Shown piece after piece: positions 11,453 to 23,799 of a stretch of DNA of 64,000 nt; within the stretch, counting starts at the first letter, position 1, and the number at the start of each line of letters is the position of its first letter. Position numbers and translations under genes: made by a program. Source of the DNA: Gigaspora margarita (Eukaryota > Glomeromycota > Glomeromycetes > Diversisporales > Gigasporaceae); contig WTPW01000433.1 in the NCBI GenBank assembly GCA_009809945.1, forward strand, positions 260,164 to 324,163. The letters run 5' to 3'. The notes beneath the pieces were generated by a model. That model was given only the letters and a program-made list of their open reading frames with translations. It ran no database searches and was not told the DNA's origin.

Positions 11453-12091
11453 TAGCTCATGGGTCGGGTCTGACCTGGGTCAGAAAAAACCCAGGTCGGG
11501 TCTGACCCGGGTCGAAAAAACCCAGGTTGGGTCAGAACCGGGTCAGATTATTTTCAATAATCGTAAGTAGTCGCTACATAGTAAAGTCCAATTTTACTAT
11601 CGATATCAATAAAATATGCTTAAGTAAACTTGTTTGGAAGATCAAAATAAATATATTCTAAAATTTTCATCCAAATTGGAGAAATTTTTACTATTTAACT
11701 TTTAAGTTTTACATTCGTCTAACATATTTTTAAAAAGATTCTAATTTTTTCATTGAAAGTAAAAATTAAAAGTCAAATAATAAAAATATCTCTGATTTAG
11801 ATAAATATTTTAGGGTATATGCATTCTGATCTTCCAAACAAGTTTACTTAAGTGGATTTATCAATTTACATAGTAAAATTTAGACTTTACTATGTAGCAA
11901 CTATTATCGACCCAGGTTCAACCCGGGTTGGGTTGGGTTGGGTCAGACCCGGGTTGGGTCTAATATAAGGTGGGTCAGACCCAGGTCAGGTTTGACATGA
12001 GGCGGGTCAGACCCAGGTCGGGTTTTGACCCAAGTAGGTCTGACCCGGGTCAGGCCCAAACCTGACCCAACCTGACCCACTAAGACCCCTA
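11453..12091. mobile_element. hAT-like non-autonomous element with GGGTCTGACCC subterminal repeats
   Basis: Dense GGGTCTGACCC/GGGTCGGGT repeats lie at 11460-11550 and, inverted, at 11910-12085. Imperfect outer ends (TAGCTCATGGGTC against TAGGGGTCTTAGTGGGTC) surround them. The layout equals the better-preserved hAT-like elements in this window. No matching 8-bp flank was found, so assignment rests on architecture alone. The middle is occupied by a 338-bp foldback (11571-11908). Confidence 0.6.
11571..11908. mobile_element. Foldback/MITE with CTACATAGTAAAGTC ends, copy 1
   Basis: The whole segment is one long imperfect palindrome. CTACATAGTAAAGTC and CTTAAGTAAACTTGTTTGG near the left are mirrored at the right. 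The second copy at 62608-62946 aligns over the full length, although its flanks are unrelated, so this is a discrete unit. Confidence 0.75.
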
Positions 12092-13041
12092 CTTGTTACA
12101 TATTAAAATTATGCATCTCAATAAAGTGCATTAACCAAATTAGATAATGATAATTAAATGCATAGTTATGCATCTAAATTAGTAAGAACGTAAAGTATAT
12201 ATACAGCTAAACAGCTAGTTAAACCAGTATTATATAATTATACATTTCTTGTAATTATATAATAAACAAAAGATTATAAAATGAATATTTTTTCTTTTAA
12301 AGTCATCTCTATAAAACTTGGTGATTCCAACTAACTAATCAGAATTGGTGCCAATGTTTTAAAAGTTTTTTTTAAAAATATTTTAGAAAAAAATCTATAA
12401 CTATATAAACTATTTTTTTCAACCCTACCTATAACTAGCACTAATTTTAAGATTTTGTAGGATGTGGGTGGCACAGTTGGGGCAATGTAGGTTATGCAAA
12501 AAATGATTCTATGTGAGTAGGAAGAGGAAATTTTCCAAAGTAAAAAAGAAAAAAAAAGAGCCAACAGAGTTGGAGTTGTTTTTTTAGATAATTTAGTACT
12601 AGCATAGCAGGCTTTCATTGTTGTAGATCATCTTATAATTTTGCAAAAATATCATTGTTAATCACAAGGCAATATTTTATACAAAACTAATTACTGTAAT
12701 GACTAAATATTCAATACTGTATAAATTAGTTATATAAATAAATGCATTACTATGAAATTTAACAACTCAAAGCCTAAGATCATTATTCCAATACAATAGA
12801 TCATCTAATTCAAGATCTTATTTGAAAAGATATTATTACACAAATTAAAAAAAATCAATAATAAAATTACAATTACAAAAAAAAAATAAATCACTTTATT
12901 CCAAAGGATAATAATGATAGTTGATTAATACCAAACGAATTTAACCTTAGTTCTAAATTAACAATCTTAAATGTAACACTATATTTTAATAATTAAACAT
13001 AACACTATACTTTAATAGATGTAAAGATTATAATAGATACT
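12092..13041. other. AT-rich intergenic sequence, nothing recognised
   Basis: A 95-codon minus-strand frame at 12331-12618 has no recognisable domain and sits in low-complexity sequence. I do not support it as a gene. Confidence 0.4.
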
Positions 13042-13563
13042 TTAAGGGTAGGGGGTACAAATTGCAAATTACATATCAAATTCGTGGTATTGATTTATTC
13101 TTTTTAAAATTTTGTAAAATTTTTTAAGCAAATCGTTTTTGAACTATTAAATAAAAGTATAGAGCAGGTTTTTCTGATTCTAAAAATAGCAAATTTGTTA
13201 AAATTAGTTGAATATTCGTCAAGTTATGACGAGTTAAATTTTAGTTGTCAAAAGTTGTTTACAAAATCATATGATGATCATATGATATCGACAAATCAAA
13301 ATTAATCATTTTGTATAACTAGGGGAAATTTGAGCCCACTGGGAGAAACTTTATGATATATAAAGTATAATTTTTTTAAATATATACTTTATTAAAATTT
13401 TACTATTATATAACATACATTTTGTTCTATATACTAAAAAATTTAGTCAAATTTGATTACAACTGTAAAAAGTTTTATTAGTAGCACATTTTTAATTTCT
13501 ATATAAATCCCATTTTACCACTAAAATCATATAATAAATGATCTACATACCCCCTACCCTTAA
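13042..13563. mobile_element. piggyBac-like MITE with TTAA target duplication, copy 1
   Basis: The element is 13046-13559 (514 bp), with TTAA at 13042-13045 and 13560-13563. The ends are GGGTAGGGGGTA and its reverse complement, and weaker inverted similarity continues for about 50 bp. The TTAA duplication is typical of piggyBac elements. The second copy (31576-32535) has the same ends and, without its nested insertion, nearly the same length. Confidence 0.8.
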
Positions 13564-14489
13564 TGATCATAGATGTTTTATTGCTTTATATTACTACTAG
13601 CAGTACATGTCTATCTTAGAATAAATAAAATAAATTAGTAATGTAAACCTTTTGAACTTACTGCAATTTACCAACATTAATATACTATAAGTTGTATTGG
13701 TTAAATTAAAAAACTAAACATACCTCTCATCTAACTTCCAAATTATCTCGTGGTTTACCAAATTCTTTGATAGTATATAAAATAAAGCTTGAACTTGCAA
13801 AAATTTTTTTCTTGTCTTTGCTGAATTTGTATTTGTGGCACTGAATCCATTCTTGTTGCTTTAATAAAACTTTAATATAACAAGATGATCTTTAAAATCA
13901 ACTAATCATAATAAAGCCTACTATGCTTTTGTAACTAATAATAATTTATCCTTAAAACTAGTGTTCCTATGAACCTGAACTGAACTAACCTTTGATCAAG
14001 TTCAGGTTCAGGTTCAGTTCAGTTATGTTAATATTGAACTTTTAAGTGAAGTTCATATTCAGTTCAGGTTCAGTATTGAACTTTTAAGTCAAGTTCATGT
14101 TTAGTCAAGTTCAATTCAAGGTTCATGAATATGTTCAGGTCATGTTCAGTAGCAAACATAGTAAAATTTCTGAATTTGGAGTTTTTTAACCAAACAATTT
14201 TTCTTTACTAAGTATACCTTTTTTTCAACTTCTAATAAAAGTTGTAGAGGAGTGTCTTGTGATCAAAATGATGGTTAAAAATTAAAATCAGCCCAGTAGA
14301 TCACAAGATATAAGTATTTTTGTCTTCGCAATTATATGTTTTCTTATATAAATAAAGAAGAAGCATATAGACGCAAAGATTAAAATACTTATATCACATA
14401 ATCTACTAGGCTAATTTTAACATTTTAATCTCTATTTTGATTGCAAGACACCCTTCTACAACTTTAATTAGAAGTGAAAAGAGATTACT

Positions 14490-15106
14490 TAGTAAACTTT
14501 TGAAAATTAAAATATTTTTATAATTTTATTAATAAAATTATAAAAAATAATGATTCTCGAATTTTTACTAAATAAATCCAAATGCTTTAAGTAAACTTGT
14601 TTTGCATGTAATAATACATTATATTAGCATACAATTACTTTATATTTTAAGATTGAGAAAAAAATGCTTGATTTTGGAATTTTTGATCAAAAATTCCAAA
14701 TTAAGCATCTTTTCTCTTAAAATTTAAAATTGTAAAGTAAGCATATTTGATATGATCTAGTTTTATGCATAGAACAAGGTTACTTAGAGCATAAAGATAG
14801 AATTAAGTAGTAAAATTTTGAGGATTCCATAATTTTATTAATAAAAATTATAAAAAATAATATGATTCTCAAATTTTACTAATTAAACCTACCTTAATGC
14901 TCTAAGTAAATTTGTCCTGCATATAAAAATACATTATATCAGTATATATTTACTTTATAATTTAAAGTTTAAGAGAAAAATGCTTAATTTTGGAAATTTT
15001 GATTAAAAATTTAAAATTAAGCATTGTTTCTCTTAAAATTTAAAATTATAAAGTAAACATATACTTATATATGTATTTTTATGCATAAAACAAGTTTACT
15101 TAGAAC
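14490..15106. repeat. Alternating palindrome satellite inside the hAT-like element
   Basis: Two palindrome types alternate. One is centred on ATTTTATTAATAAAAT and bounded by AAGTTTACTTAGA-type arms. The other is centred on TTTTTGATCAAAAATT and bounded by TACATTATAT-type arms. About two periods of ~310 bp are present, and the array resumes at 16148 after the SINE. The same design is seen at 41105-42585. Confidence 0.75.
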
Positions 15107-16163
15107 AGGGGTGTGGCGACTTAGTGAAGTTGGATGTTTGTCACCCCCAAGCATTTGTGACTACAGGTACAGAGTTCGAATCCCACCCGAGACATTTTTC
15201 GAAAATTCATACCTGTGTTACGTTAACTCAATCTGTATGCCAGATTGGTAGATCTGTAATCTGGGTTGCACCAAGGGCGTATTGGTATAACAACAATACC
15301 GATTTGGGAGCCCTGTATAGGGCGAGTAAAAATAACCCCCGGGGGCGTTGGAATGGGAAACATGCTTGGCAAGCCCCGAGCGGAGAATAGTCAGCTTTCA
15401 ACAGTATCACAAAACAGAGTTGGAATGGGTAGGCTAGCCAGAAAAACCAGGATGGGCAAGAGCCCCTATGGCAAGAGGGGGTATACCAACCTGGCTGCCG
15501 GAGTCGTACCAGAGGAAAAGAACACATGTTACAGAAGTGTGGACCAAGGAAAGGGAGACCATAATGGCATCCTAAAGCTGGGCTGACTGATCCTTCTGGG
15601 CTATCGGAGTGGGAGTTTTGGGAAGTACCGGGAAATATGCTCAGGAAGACGAAGGGATGGGGTACTGGGGTTGGTGAACTTCGCAAGAGCAGAAGTAGAT
15701 ATTGGTAAGAGGACAGGGGTTACCTTGTTTTGCCAGTATTGGCGCAAGCCATAGTGATAATTACTGAAGTGTAGGTGAATATCTGTGTGGAACAGGTACC
15801 ACTCTACCAAGTTTTCTGCGAGGATACCTGCCTGGGGTATGGGGTCCTAAGGGCATGGAACCAGTATCTATAACAATGTTCTAGTGATACAAGAGGGTTG
15901 GCAGGAGGGACAAGGATCAGAGGGTTTAAATAGGCAATGCCAGTATGTGGGTTGCAGGTATGGCAGCTAGTGTAGAACCTTAGGGTAGCTACTTAAATAG
16001 ACAACCAAAAGTTGCAGGTGTGGCTAGTTGTATTCTCGTCATTGTAACAAATGTCAGTAGTCCCCCATGTGGGATTACCAACGGCCCTAAAATCTTGAAT
16101 AAAATTTCCTGATCCCTAAGCGGACACTTTGAATACAAAAAAAAAAACAAGTTTACTTAGAAC
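15087..16163 (+). mobile_element. SINE-like retroposon (~1.04 kb) with tRNA-like head, poly(A) tail and ~20-bp target duplication
   Basis: The element is about 15107-16143. The head (15110-15195) resembles a tRNA gene. It has a TGGCGACTTAGTG box-A-like region, a GAGTTCGAATCCC box B, and GGGTG/CACCC that could pair as an acceptor stem. The tail is a short A-run after TTTGAATAC. The target sequence AAAACAAGTTTACTTAGAAC is repeated at 15087-15106 and 16144-16163, as expected for target-primed retrotransposition. At about 1 kb it is long for a SINE, and the body is clearly more GC-rich than its surroundings. Open frames of 69-152 codons occur on both strands, but none shows a known domain. A 5'-truncated relative lies at 29606-30117. 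Confidence 0.8.
15110..15195 (+). promoter_or_regulatory. tRNA-like head with putative RNA polymerase III boxes A and B
   Basis: Box A resembles TGGCGACTTAGTG and box B is GAGTTCGAATCCC, about 50 bp apart. The spacing and the paired ends would suit a class II (Leu/Ser-like) tRNA ancestor. I could not fold a convincing anticodon arm, so this is a tRNA-derived promoter and not a tRNA gene. Confidence 0.6.
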
Positions 16164-16829
16164 ATAAAGGCAGGATTAAGTAATAAAATTTTGGGATTGT
16201 AATATTTTCCATAATTTTATTAATAAAATAATAAAAATATTGTGATTTTCAAAATTTGCTAAGTAAATCTCTTTCAGTTTCTAAGTAAAGTTGTAGAGAA
16301 CTTCTTGCAATCAAAATAGCAGTTAAAATGTTAAAATTAGCTTAGTAGATTATAAGATATAGGTATTTTAGTCTTCGCAACTATATTAAAATGAAAACAT
16401 ATAATCGTGAAGAGAAAAATGCTTATATCTCATGTTCTACTGTGCTGATTTTAATGTTTTAACTGCCATTTTGATCACAAGACAGTCCACTATAACTTTA
16501 ATTAGAAGTTGAAAAAAGGTTTATTTAGTAAAGAAAAGGGTTTGGCTAAAAAGAACTCCAAATTCAGAAATTCTAAAAAATATATTTTCATTGTTTACTA
16601 TGAATCTAAACATGTTTATGAATATTGAACTGAATCAAACAACTTATTTTAAGTTCAGATTCAGGTTTATGTTCAGTATATGTTTAAAAAATTTTCAAGT
16701 TCAGGTCCAGGTTCAGTTTACTGAACCTGAACCTGAACCCGAACTTAGAGACCCTACTGATAATCCAGGTAAATTAATAATACCCAGGTAGTGATTTTTT
16801 CAATGAGTCCAATCTCTAGTATTCTAATG

Positions 16830-17180
16830 GCTCTTTATGATTGGTGTTAGGATGATCATTATAACAGCTCTTTATAATTAGTATAGAGTAAAAAAGTTCG
16901 TATTATAAAAGCACTTTATGGTTAGTGTTAGAATATAAAAGTTCATATTATAAAATCATTCTAACAGCTAGTTTTAGAGTAATAATCATTCTAATAGCTC
17001 TTTAAGATTAGTGTTAGAATGAGAAAGTTTGTACTGTATTATAAAATCATTATAAGCTCTTTATGATTAGTGTTAGCATGTGAAAGTTCATATTATGATG
17101 GCTCTTTATAGTTAGTGCGAAGTTCATATTATAACAGCTCTTTATGGTTAGTATTAGAATGTGAAAGTTAATGCCATTTT
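16830..17180 (+). repeat. Degenerate ~45-60-bp tandem repeats
   Basis: The phrase AGCTCTTTATGGTTAGTGTT followed by AGAATGTGAAAGTTCATATT recurs about seven times with drift. No coding frame accompanies it. Confidence 0.65.
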
Positions 17181-20100
17181 ATCGGATCACTTCCAATGAA
17201 GTTTATTATTTGTGTTAGGAAATCTATTTATTGGTTGCAATCTTTTTGTGATCTACTACACTTCTTTTTAGACTAAAGTGGTAAAGATTTTCATAATAAA
17301 TTCATATTATCTTAGCATTATCTTATCAGCCTAGTACAGGCTGCGCATGCTGATTATCTTGATAGCTCTGAGCATGCCCCAAAATTTTTTATCTATACAA
17401 TCACATGATTGTGTACTAGTGGTATTTGTTTTATACAAGAAAATTCGATCTAAGTAATAGCTTTAAATTTTTTGTTGCCCATAACAAAAATTTTTCATTC
17501 TTTTTTTCAATAATTTATTTATTATATTCATTTTTTAGATTACTTAAAATAAATACTTGTGTAAAAAAAAAAAAAGCCTACTTCATGATAAATTTGTCCA
17601 GTTAAAGTACTTACTCTATTTTCTTTTTTTTTTCTTTGATATTAATAAAATTTTGCTTGTGTTTTCCAACTAAGAAAAATTGAACCTTTGGCCAAAGCTT
17701 GCATTGATGATCACATTATCATTATAGTGATCAAAATCTGCTTTATTTTCTAGTGTGTGTGTCCTGGGAGCTATTTTTTTATATTCAATGATACAATCAA
17801 AGTGACTTTTTCTATTTCTGCATCTTTACTAAAGCCAGATGCAATTCCAAGAAACCACATAGTGGCAATGGATGGCAGTACAGATCGAGTAAAATATTAT
17901 TGTTTATCTTTTTCTGTTTTTGTGAAATAATTAAACTCAGCATTAATTTATACTTTATATTTTTAGATCTATTTAAAGAGATCAAATGATTAGATGAAAC
18001 TTTAGTCGATCTCATTTTATTATGGTCAAGAATGCTGTAAAAAGAACAAATTTTTTTATTAGGTTCGTTTATGTTATAGGTAGGGTGAAGGTGCCTTTGA
18101 TACTATTCAACTACTATTTAATATATTTATATTGTTCTCTTATGTTTATATTATCCTGAATTTGAGCTATCTCCATAAATACAGAAAATCTACTAGTTTC
18201 ATTTACTTTTACGAGAACAGAAGCGTGAATTGTATTTTCTCAAAAATAATCATTATATTTATTATATTTAATAGATGGGTTTGTATTTCTATTAGAAGAA
18301 TTAGATTTTTTAAAACATGTGCATGTGAGTCTAGATGGCATTGGTAGCTAGTTTTTGACAAGATAAAATGTTCAGCTTGAAGAAAAGTTAGCATCATTTA
18401 TATAGAAACATGGTATTTAAACTTCATTGTTATAATATGTATTATCGGCTTATAGAATGAATCTATTTTATTGTTAATGCTATAATCTGTTAAATGAACA
18501 CTTTTTCAGATCATTTTAATTAATTGTTTTTTCTTTTATTGAAATAATTGTTAAGATAATGAAAGTATTAATGAATTCGTTTGAACCAAAGGAATTTGAC
18601 AAATTTAATAGACAAAAAGAATTTGATAATTTGGACAAAGGTAATTTGACGAATTTATCAAACAAAAGGAACTTACTGAATTTAATAGACAAATAGAATT
18701 TGACAAATTTGACAAAACTATTTGAACAAAGAAAATTTGACAAATTTATTTATACCAAAAAATTTTGATAAGTATATTTATAAGTTCTTGTTATTCAAAT
18801 CTAGAAATTGGTTATTAAGTTAATTAATAATGCTAATTATCATTTCTAGGTACTTATTTGAATATGATCATTATATTTTAGGCTCATCTTGTTGGTACAA
18901 ATGTGGAAAGTACAAAATATCTCAATATGGTCTATTTAGCAAACCTGTTAAATTTTTTGCATTACGTTATGGAATTGTTAACTTCAATACTTAACTGTTT
19001 AGAGTGCCATTAATGCATATTGATAGTTAAAGATTTTTATATCTATTTATTAAAAGTTATTGCTGTATAAATTCTAAATTTGTATATCTTTTGTATTGTT
19101 AATAAAAAATTTTTTATAAAAAATCGCCAAAAGAGGACTTTTAGATTACTAAAATAGCATTTATTATATGCATTATATTTCAATAAACATTATTTTTAGA
19201 AGTATTTGTATAATTATATTCGATTGAATTATATTTTACACATTTACTATGTTATAATACAAATCGAAGTATCTATTAAACCTAAATTTGACTTTGACTA
19301 AATTACGTTTGTGATCGAATTTGGAACTAAGATAACATTCCTTAATTATTATTGGTATAAAGAATTTATTGTTGTATATCAAAGACAATTTGCACTTTAT
19401 TTTAATAATTGAATTATAAGTAAATCAATAATAACCAATTTTATTATTTTATCTAATTCAATTAGAAGAAATTTGATTTTGAGTTACTATATATTTATAA
19501 GTTTTTAGTATAATGTGATTGAATTCAAAACTAGAATATAAGTATTAATTATTATTAGTGTAAAGAATTTCATTATTGACACCTTGCAATTTATTTCATT
19601 AATTGAACTATATATAAATAAATAATAACATTTTTTTTGAAATTTATAATTGTTATGAAATTAAATTAATTACTTCATGTTTTAAAACATTATAATTATA
19701 TCATAGGGTATAATGATGTTAGAAAAAATATGAACAAGGCTTTTGAACTTATTAGAAAAGATATAATAATGTAACAAAAATTTAATCTCATTTTGTAAGC
19801 AAAAAAAAGAAAATCCTATTTTTTCTGCAAAAAGTTTTTTAAATTCTGTGAACTCAACTAATAAAATGCTTTAAATTATTACATGGTATCTTCAAAGCTA
19901 ATATTTTAGTCTTTGTTAGAAGGAATAATTTAAAATTGACTACATGTTACTAATCTCTAAAAAAAACTAAAGTATTATTATCAAAGTATATCTGATAGCA
20001 TTTTCCTGCATCAGAATTATGTCTATTTTTAGTAATTGTGAACTTGGTTCCATGGGAGTAAAAATATTCTTTGGAAAGCAAATCTTTGACTTCTTTAAAC

Positions 20101-20365
20101 CTTTCATCAAATCAACTTACTGCATAACTAGCAGAAACATTAATCACATGACCATATCTTTGTCTTCAAGATTTACATAATATTTATTACTATGCCCTAC
20201 TACCATTCTCAAGTATCAAAAAAAATATCAAATTACAATATAATATAGATGAGTTTAATCTGCAACTAAGTAAGGACAAAAGCATCTAATATTCTTTGAA
20301 TACCACAAGCAAGACCTTTTTGAATTCTGTATACAACCTTGAGATAAGTTTAATAATGAGAGCAC
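17181..20365. other. AT-rich intergenic block with minor repeats
   Basis: No gene is supported. At 18590-18770 a GAATTTGACAAATTT motif repeats about eight times. At 19310-19450 and 19520-19630 an ATTATTATTGGTATAAAGAA phrase and its surroundings are duplicated. Open frames of 62-75 codons here are low-complexity and unconvincing. Confidence 0.45.
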
Positions 20366-21168
20366 CAGGGTGTAGGTGAGATTTTCTGGGTCATGTGACA
20401 ATCTGATCTCCAATCCAGATCAGGATCATGTGACCATGTGATCATTTATTTTCGCAGTAATACAAACTTCTGAAGAGGATATAGACAATTGGAGAGTGCA
20501 AATTTTAACTGAATCCCCAACATGCACACAAGAACAAAAAAAAAGCAAAAGTGTTAAAACTAATGCTTAAATCGATCTTGATGCACTAATTAAAAATAAC
20601 GGCAATGGAATTTTACATATAGTAAACATTACTCTAATTTGATAGCTTCTAATAAAAAGACGCTAACCCTAAATTTTTATACACAGCTTAGTTTATATAT
20701 AAAATTGGGTTTTTTTGTTTTTTTTTTAGCCATTTTAATATTTTATTTTATTTATTTAATTTGGGGTTTTAATTTTTTTCATTTTTTTTTTGTTATTTTA
20801 TTTTTTTTATTTTTTTTTATTTAAATTTTTTTATTTTTTTTTAATTTTAATTTTTTTATTTTTTATTTTTTTTTAATTTGTATTTTTAAATTATTATATT
20901 TTATTATTTATTTTATTTACATTATTTATTTTAATTTTTTTATTTTTTTTTAATTTAAATTTTTTTATTTTTTTTTTAATTTAAATTTTTTTTTTATTTT
21001 TTTTTTAATTTGTATTTTTAAATTATTATATTTTATTATTTATTTTATTTATATTTTTTATAACCATTTTTTTAATATTTTATTTTATTTTTTTTAATCA
21101 TTTAATTTTTTTTTAATTGTTTTAATTTATTTTAATTTATTTATTTATTTATTTGGATTTTAAAAAAT

Positions 21169-22499
21169 GGTGCATCTGCACCACGGTGCACCCCGGATAA
21201 CCCCAGAACATGTGATCGATGGCGCACTCTGGATCGCATGATCGATGTAATCCACGATACGATTTTTTTTAATTTATTAAAAATTTTACTTATGCAAGAA
21301 TTATATTTTATATCGATTAATAGCGATTAATTTATTACACTTGCACGGGTTGATACAACAATAATGTCATATTACAAATCACATCAACTACTAAAAACTA
21401 CCTAATATACCCTACCTACCCTAACATTAACCCAAACTAACAGCAAAAACAAAGCTATCGCCTACGCTTAAATATACATTCTTATACGCCACTTCGTTAT
21501 ACTCAGTACAGCTTGTGTTGCTTAGCTATGCTCAGTAACACAGACAGGGCTCGCTTCACTCACCCTGTAGTCACTTCGCTTCAGCTATCACCTCCACTTC
21601 ACTCACTTTCCTAAATATTCAATACAACCACAACTACTCTACACTAACTTACCCTAACCCTAGCTCCAAAATGCCTTTACAAACAGAGAAAAAAAAGAAG
21701 AAAGCATTAGTAAACGGTTCACATGCCAGAAAACAAAAAACAACAAAGAATGAAATAATATGCTCTGAAATAACTAAGAAAGTCCAAAAACTATCATATT
21801 TCCCAAATACATCCACTAACCGGAACGAAGAAACTATACACACCAAGACGCTCTTAACAAAGCAGAAAAAAAGCGTTAGAAATTGACACAAACTGGAAAA
21901 CAAAAACAACGAATAAAAATCCAAAATAACCTACTCTAACCCTAAATAAAACAACTTACCCTAAACCCTAACCCTACCCTAACCCTAAATCTAACCTAAC
22001 TCCAACCTAAATAAGCGTGCCATATAACCGAAATCACATCGGCAACAAACAAAGCCAATTTACACCAACGACACTGAAAGTATGGTGCAACCAGCAAAAT
22101 TACAGCATAAAGCAGCAAAATAATCAACACAAAACAAGTGGCAAAGCGGCAAAGCAAGCAGCATAAAGCAAATGGCAAAGCAAACAAAACTAAGCAAACA
22201 GCAAAGCAAGTAATCAAGCAGCAAAGCAAATGACAAAAACACAGCACCTAAATGACGGATTCACACCAAGACGATGACACCAAAGCGATGACACCGAGCG
22301 ATGATACCCAAGGATGACAACAGCGACAACATCACAAAACATGACAAACTAGTACAGAAAAAAAAAGTAAACGTTAGTACAGTACAAAAAAAAAAAAAAA
22401 AAAAGAATAGTATATAGTACAAAAAAAAAGTGATTATTAAATGATCACTGATTGTATATATACCCTGTATCAGGGGTGCACCATGGTGCAGGGTGCACC
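21169..22499. mobile_element. Inverted-repeat element with GGTGCA ends nested in the T-rich element
   Basis: The termini GGTGCATCTGCACCACGGTG (left) and GGTGCACCCTGCACCATGGT (right, opposite strand) are about 28-bp inverted repeats and are themselves rich in GGTGCACC. The interior is not T-rich. It contains CCCTAACCC-like motifs (21640-21660, 21955-21985), AGCAAAGCAA repeats (22130-22230) and GATGACACCAAAGC repeats (22265-22310). A 71-codon frame at 21671-21886 is Lys-rich and unrecognised. No target duplication was clear. Confidence 0.55.
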
Positions 22500-23394
22500 A
22501 AAATATAATTCTCTATTTATTTAATCTTTATATTCATCTTATTTTTTTTTAAACGTTTTAATTTTTTTAATTTTAAATTCATTTTGTTTTTTAAAATTCA
22601 GTTCAATTTTATTTATTTTTTTAATTCGTATAATTTCATTTATTTAATTTATTTATTTAAATTATTTATTTACATTATTTTTTTTATTTTTAAAAAAATA
22701 ATTATCAGACTAAGATTGAAGATTGAAAGAATTACAAAACTAGGCACGATGAACAAAAACACTTTAGAAGCTCTTATTTTAGTGAATCATTTCATTACAG
22801 ACTAAAATAAATATGAGAGGACAGCCTAACCATATAAAACCAGCTAACTTACTCTAACCTACCAACTAACTTACCCTAACCTACTAACTAACTTACCCTA
22901 ATCCTACTAGCTAACTTATCCTAACCCTAACAACCAATTCACTCTAACCCTACAAGAAGCAACGATACCTCCAATCATAACAAAAAGCCCAACACAAATA
23001 CAACACGAATAATAGTAGCACCATTAATAATGATGTACAAAATGATAACTACAGAAAGAAGTAGAAAAGTTAAATATGTAACAAATAAAAAAAAACTAGC
23101 AATACCAGAAGCAAATCAAGCGACGAAATCTACTCCCAAATAATGCGTCATCTACCATAATTGTAGCAGCATGAAACTGAAACCAACAATTATAAAAATC
23201 GGTAGAGGAACAACAAAATTCATTCCAAGACAATACAAATCATACGATACCAACTACAGCGGCAGCATGAAACTGAAATCAACAAAAGTGAAAAGTAGAG
23301 ATTTGACAACAAAAAAAATACTAGCGAAACTAGAAGAAAATTAAAAGAAAACATCTACCCAAAGGCAACTCACCTATAATAGTGACAAGGCACC

Positions 23395-23590
23395 TATTAC
23401 AACTCCATTAAAAATGACTCCATTAGCAACAACTCTATTGACAACAACTCTATTGATGATGACTACATTGATGATAACTCTATTGATGATGACTCCACTA
23501 ACAGCAACTCATTAATTATGACTCCTTTAATAATAACTCTATTAACTATGACTCCATTAACAATGACTCTAACTATAGTGAAATTAAACT
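23395..23590 (+). repeat. Short degenerate tandem repeats (12-15 bp)
   Basis: Variants of ACTCCATTAACAATG and ACTCTATTGATGATG repeat about fourteen times without a conserved reading frame. Confidence 0.6.
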
Positions 23591-23799
23591 ATTAACTGTA
23601 ATCTAAAAAAAAAGATGCCTAAAAAAAAATTAGCCAAGCCAATAAATACAACAAATACAACAAAAAAAAATAAAAATATAAAAAAAGATTATTTGGGTTT
23701 ATGAACACAATCATCACTAATACAGTAATATGATGATCATCTGGAGTAAGGTTGGAGAATTAGAGTCCATGTGACCCAGAAAATCTCATCTACATCCTG

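Larger units (their letters stand above)
13959..16756. mobile_element. hAT-like non-autonomous element with GTTCAGG subterminal repeats
   Basis: The outer ends TAGTGTTCCTATGAAC and TAGGGTCTCTAAGTTC (opposite strand) are imperfect inverted repeats. Runs of GTTCAGGTTCAG lie just inside at 13970-14155 and 16610-16745. The flanks CTTAAAAC and CTGATAAT match at 5 of 8 positions, which may be a decayed 8-bp duplication. The interior is almost wholly palindromic: an outer pair at 14160-14510 mirrored at 16260-16590, then the alternating palindromes at 14490-15110. A SINE splits the interior at 15107-16143. Confidence 0.65.
20366..23799. mobile_element. T-rich non-autonomous element with inverted ends, hAT-like
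   Basis: The left terminus at 20366 (CAGGGTGTAGGTGAGATTTT, then CTGGGTCA) and the right terminus at 23799 (CAGGATGTAGATGAGATTTT on the opposite strand) match at about 27 of 30 positions. The interior has long T-runs (20690-21170, 22510-22700), a nested inverted-repeat element (21169-22499) and A-rich 12-15-bp repeats (23395-23590). The flanking 8-mers do not match, so the family is uncertain; the CAGGG terminus favours hAT. Confidence 0.6.

Noticed and set aside
12331-12618. 95-codon minus-strand frame
   Set aside because: No recognisable domain; length is compatible with chance in this sequence.
15124-15810. Open frames of 69-152 codons in the GC-richer SINE
   Set aside because: Frames overlap on both strands inside a retroposon of tRNA-like origin, and none shows a known domain.
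21649-22247. Frames rich in Cys, Leu and Phe on the minus strand
   Set aside because: They are translations of AGCAAAGCAA-type repeats and A-rich sequence, not conserved coding sequence.
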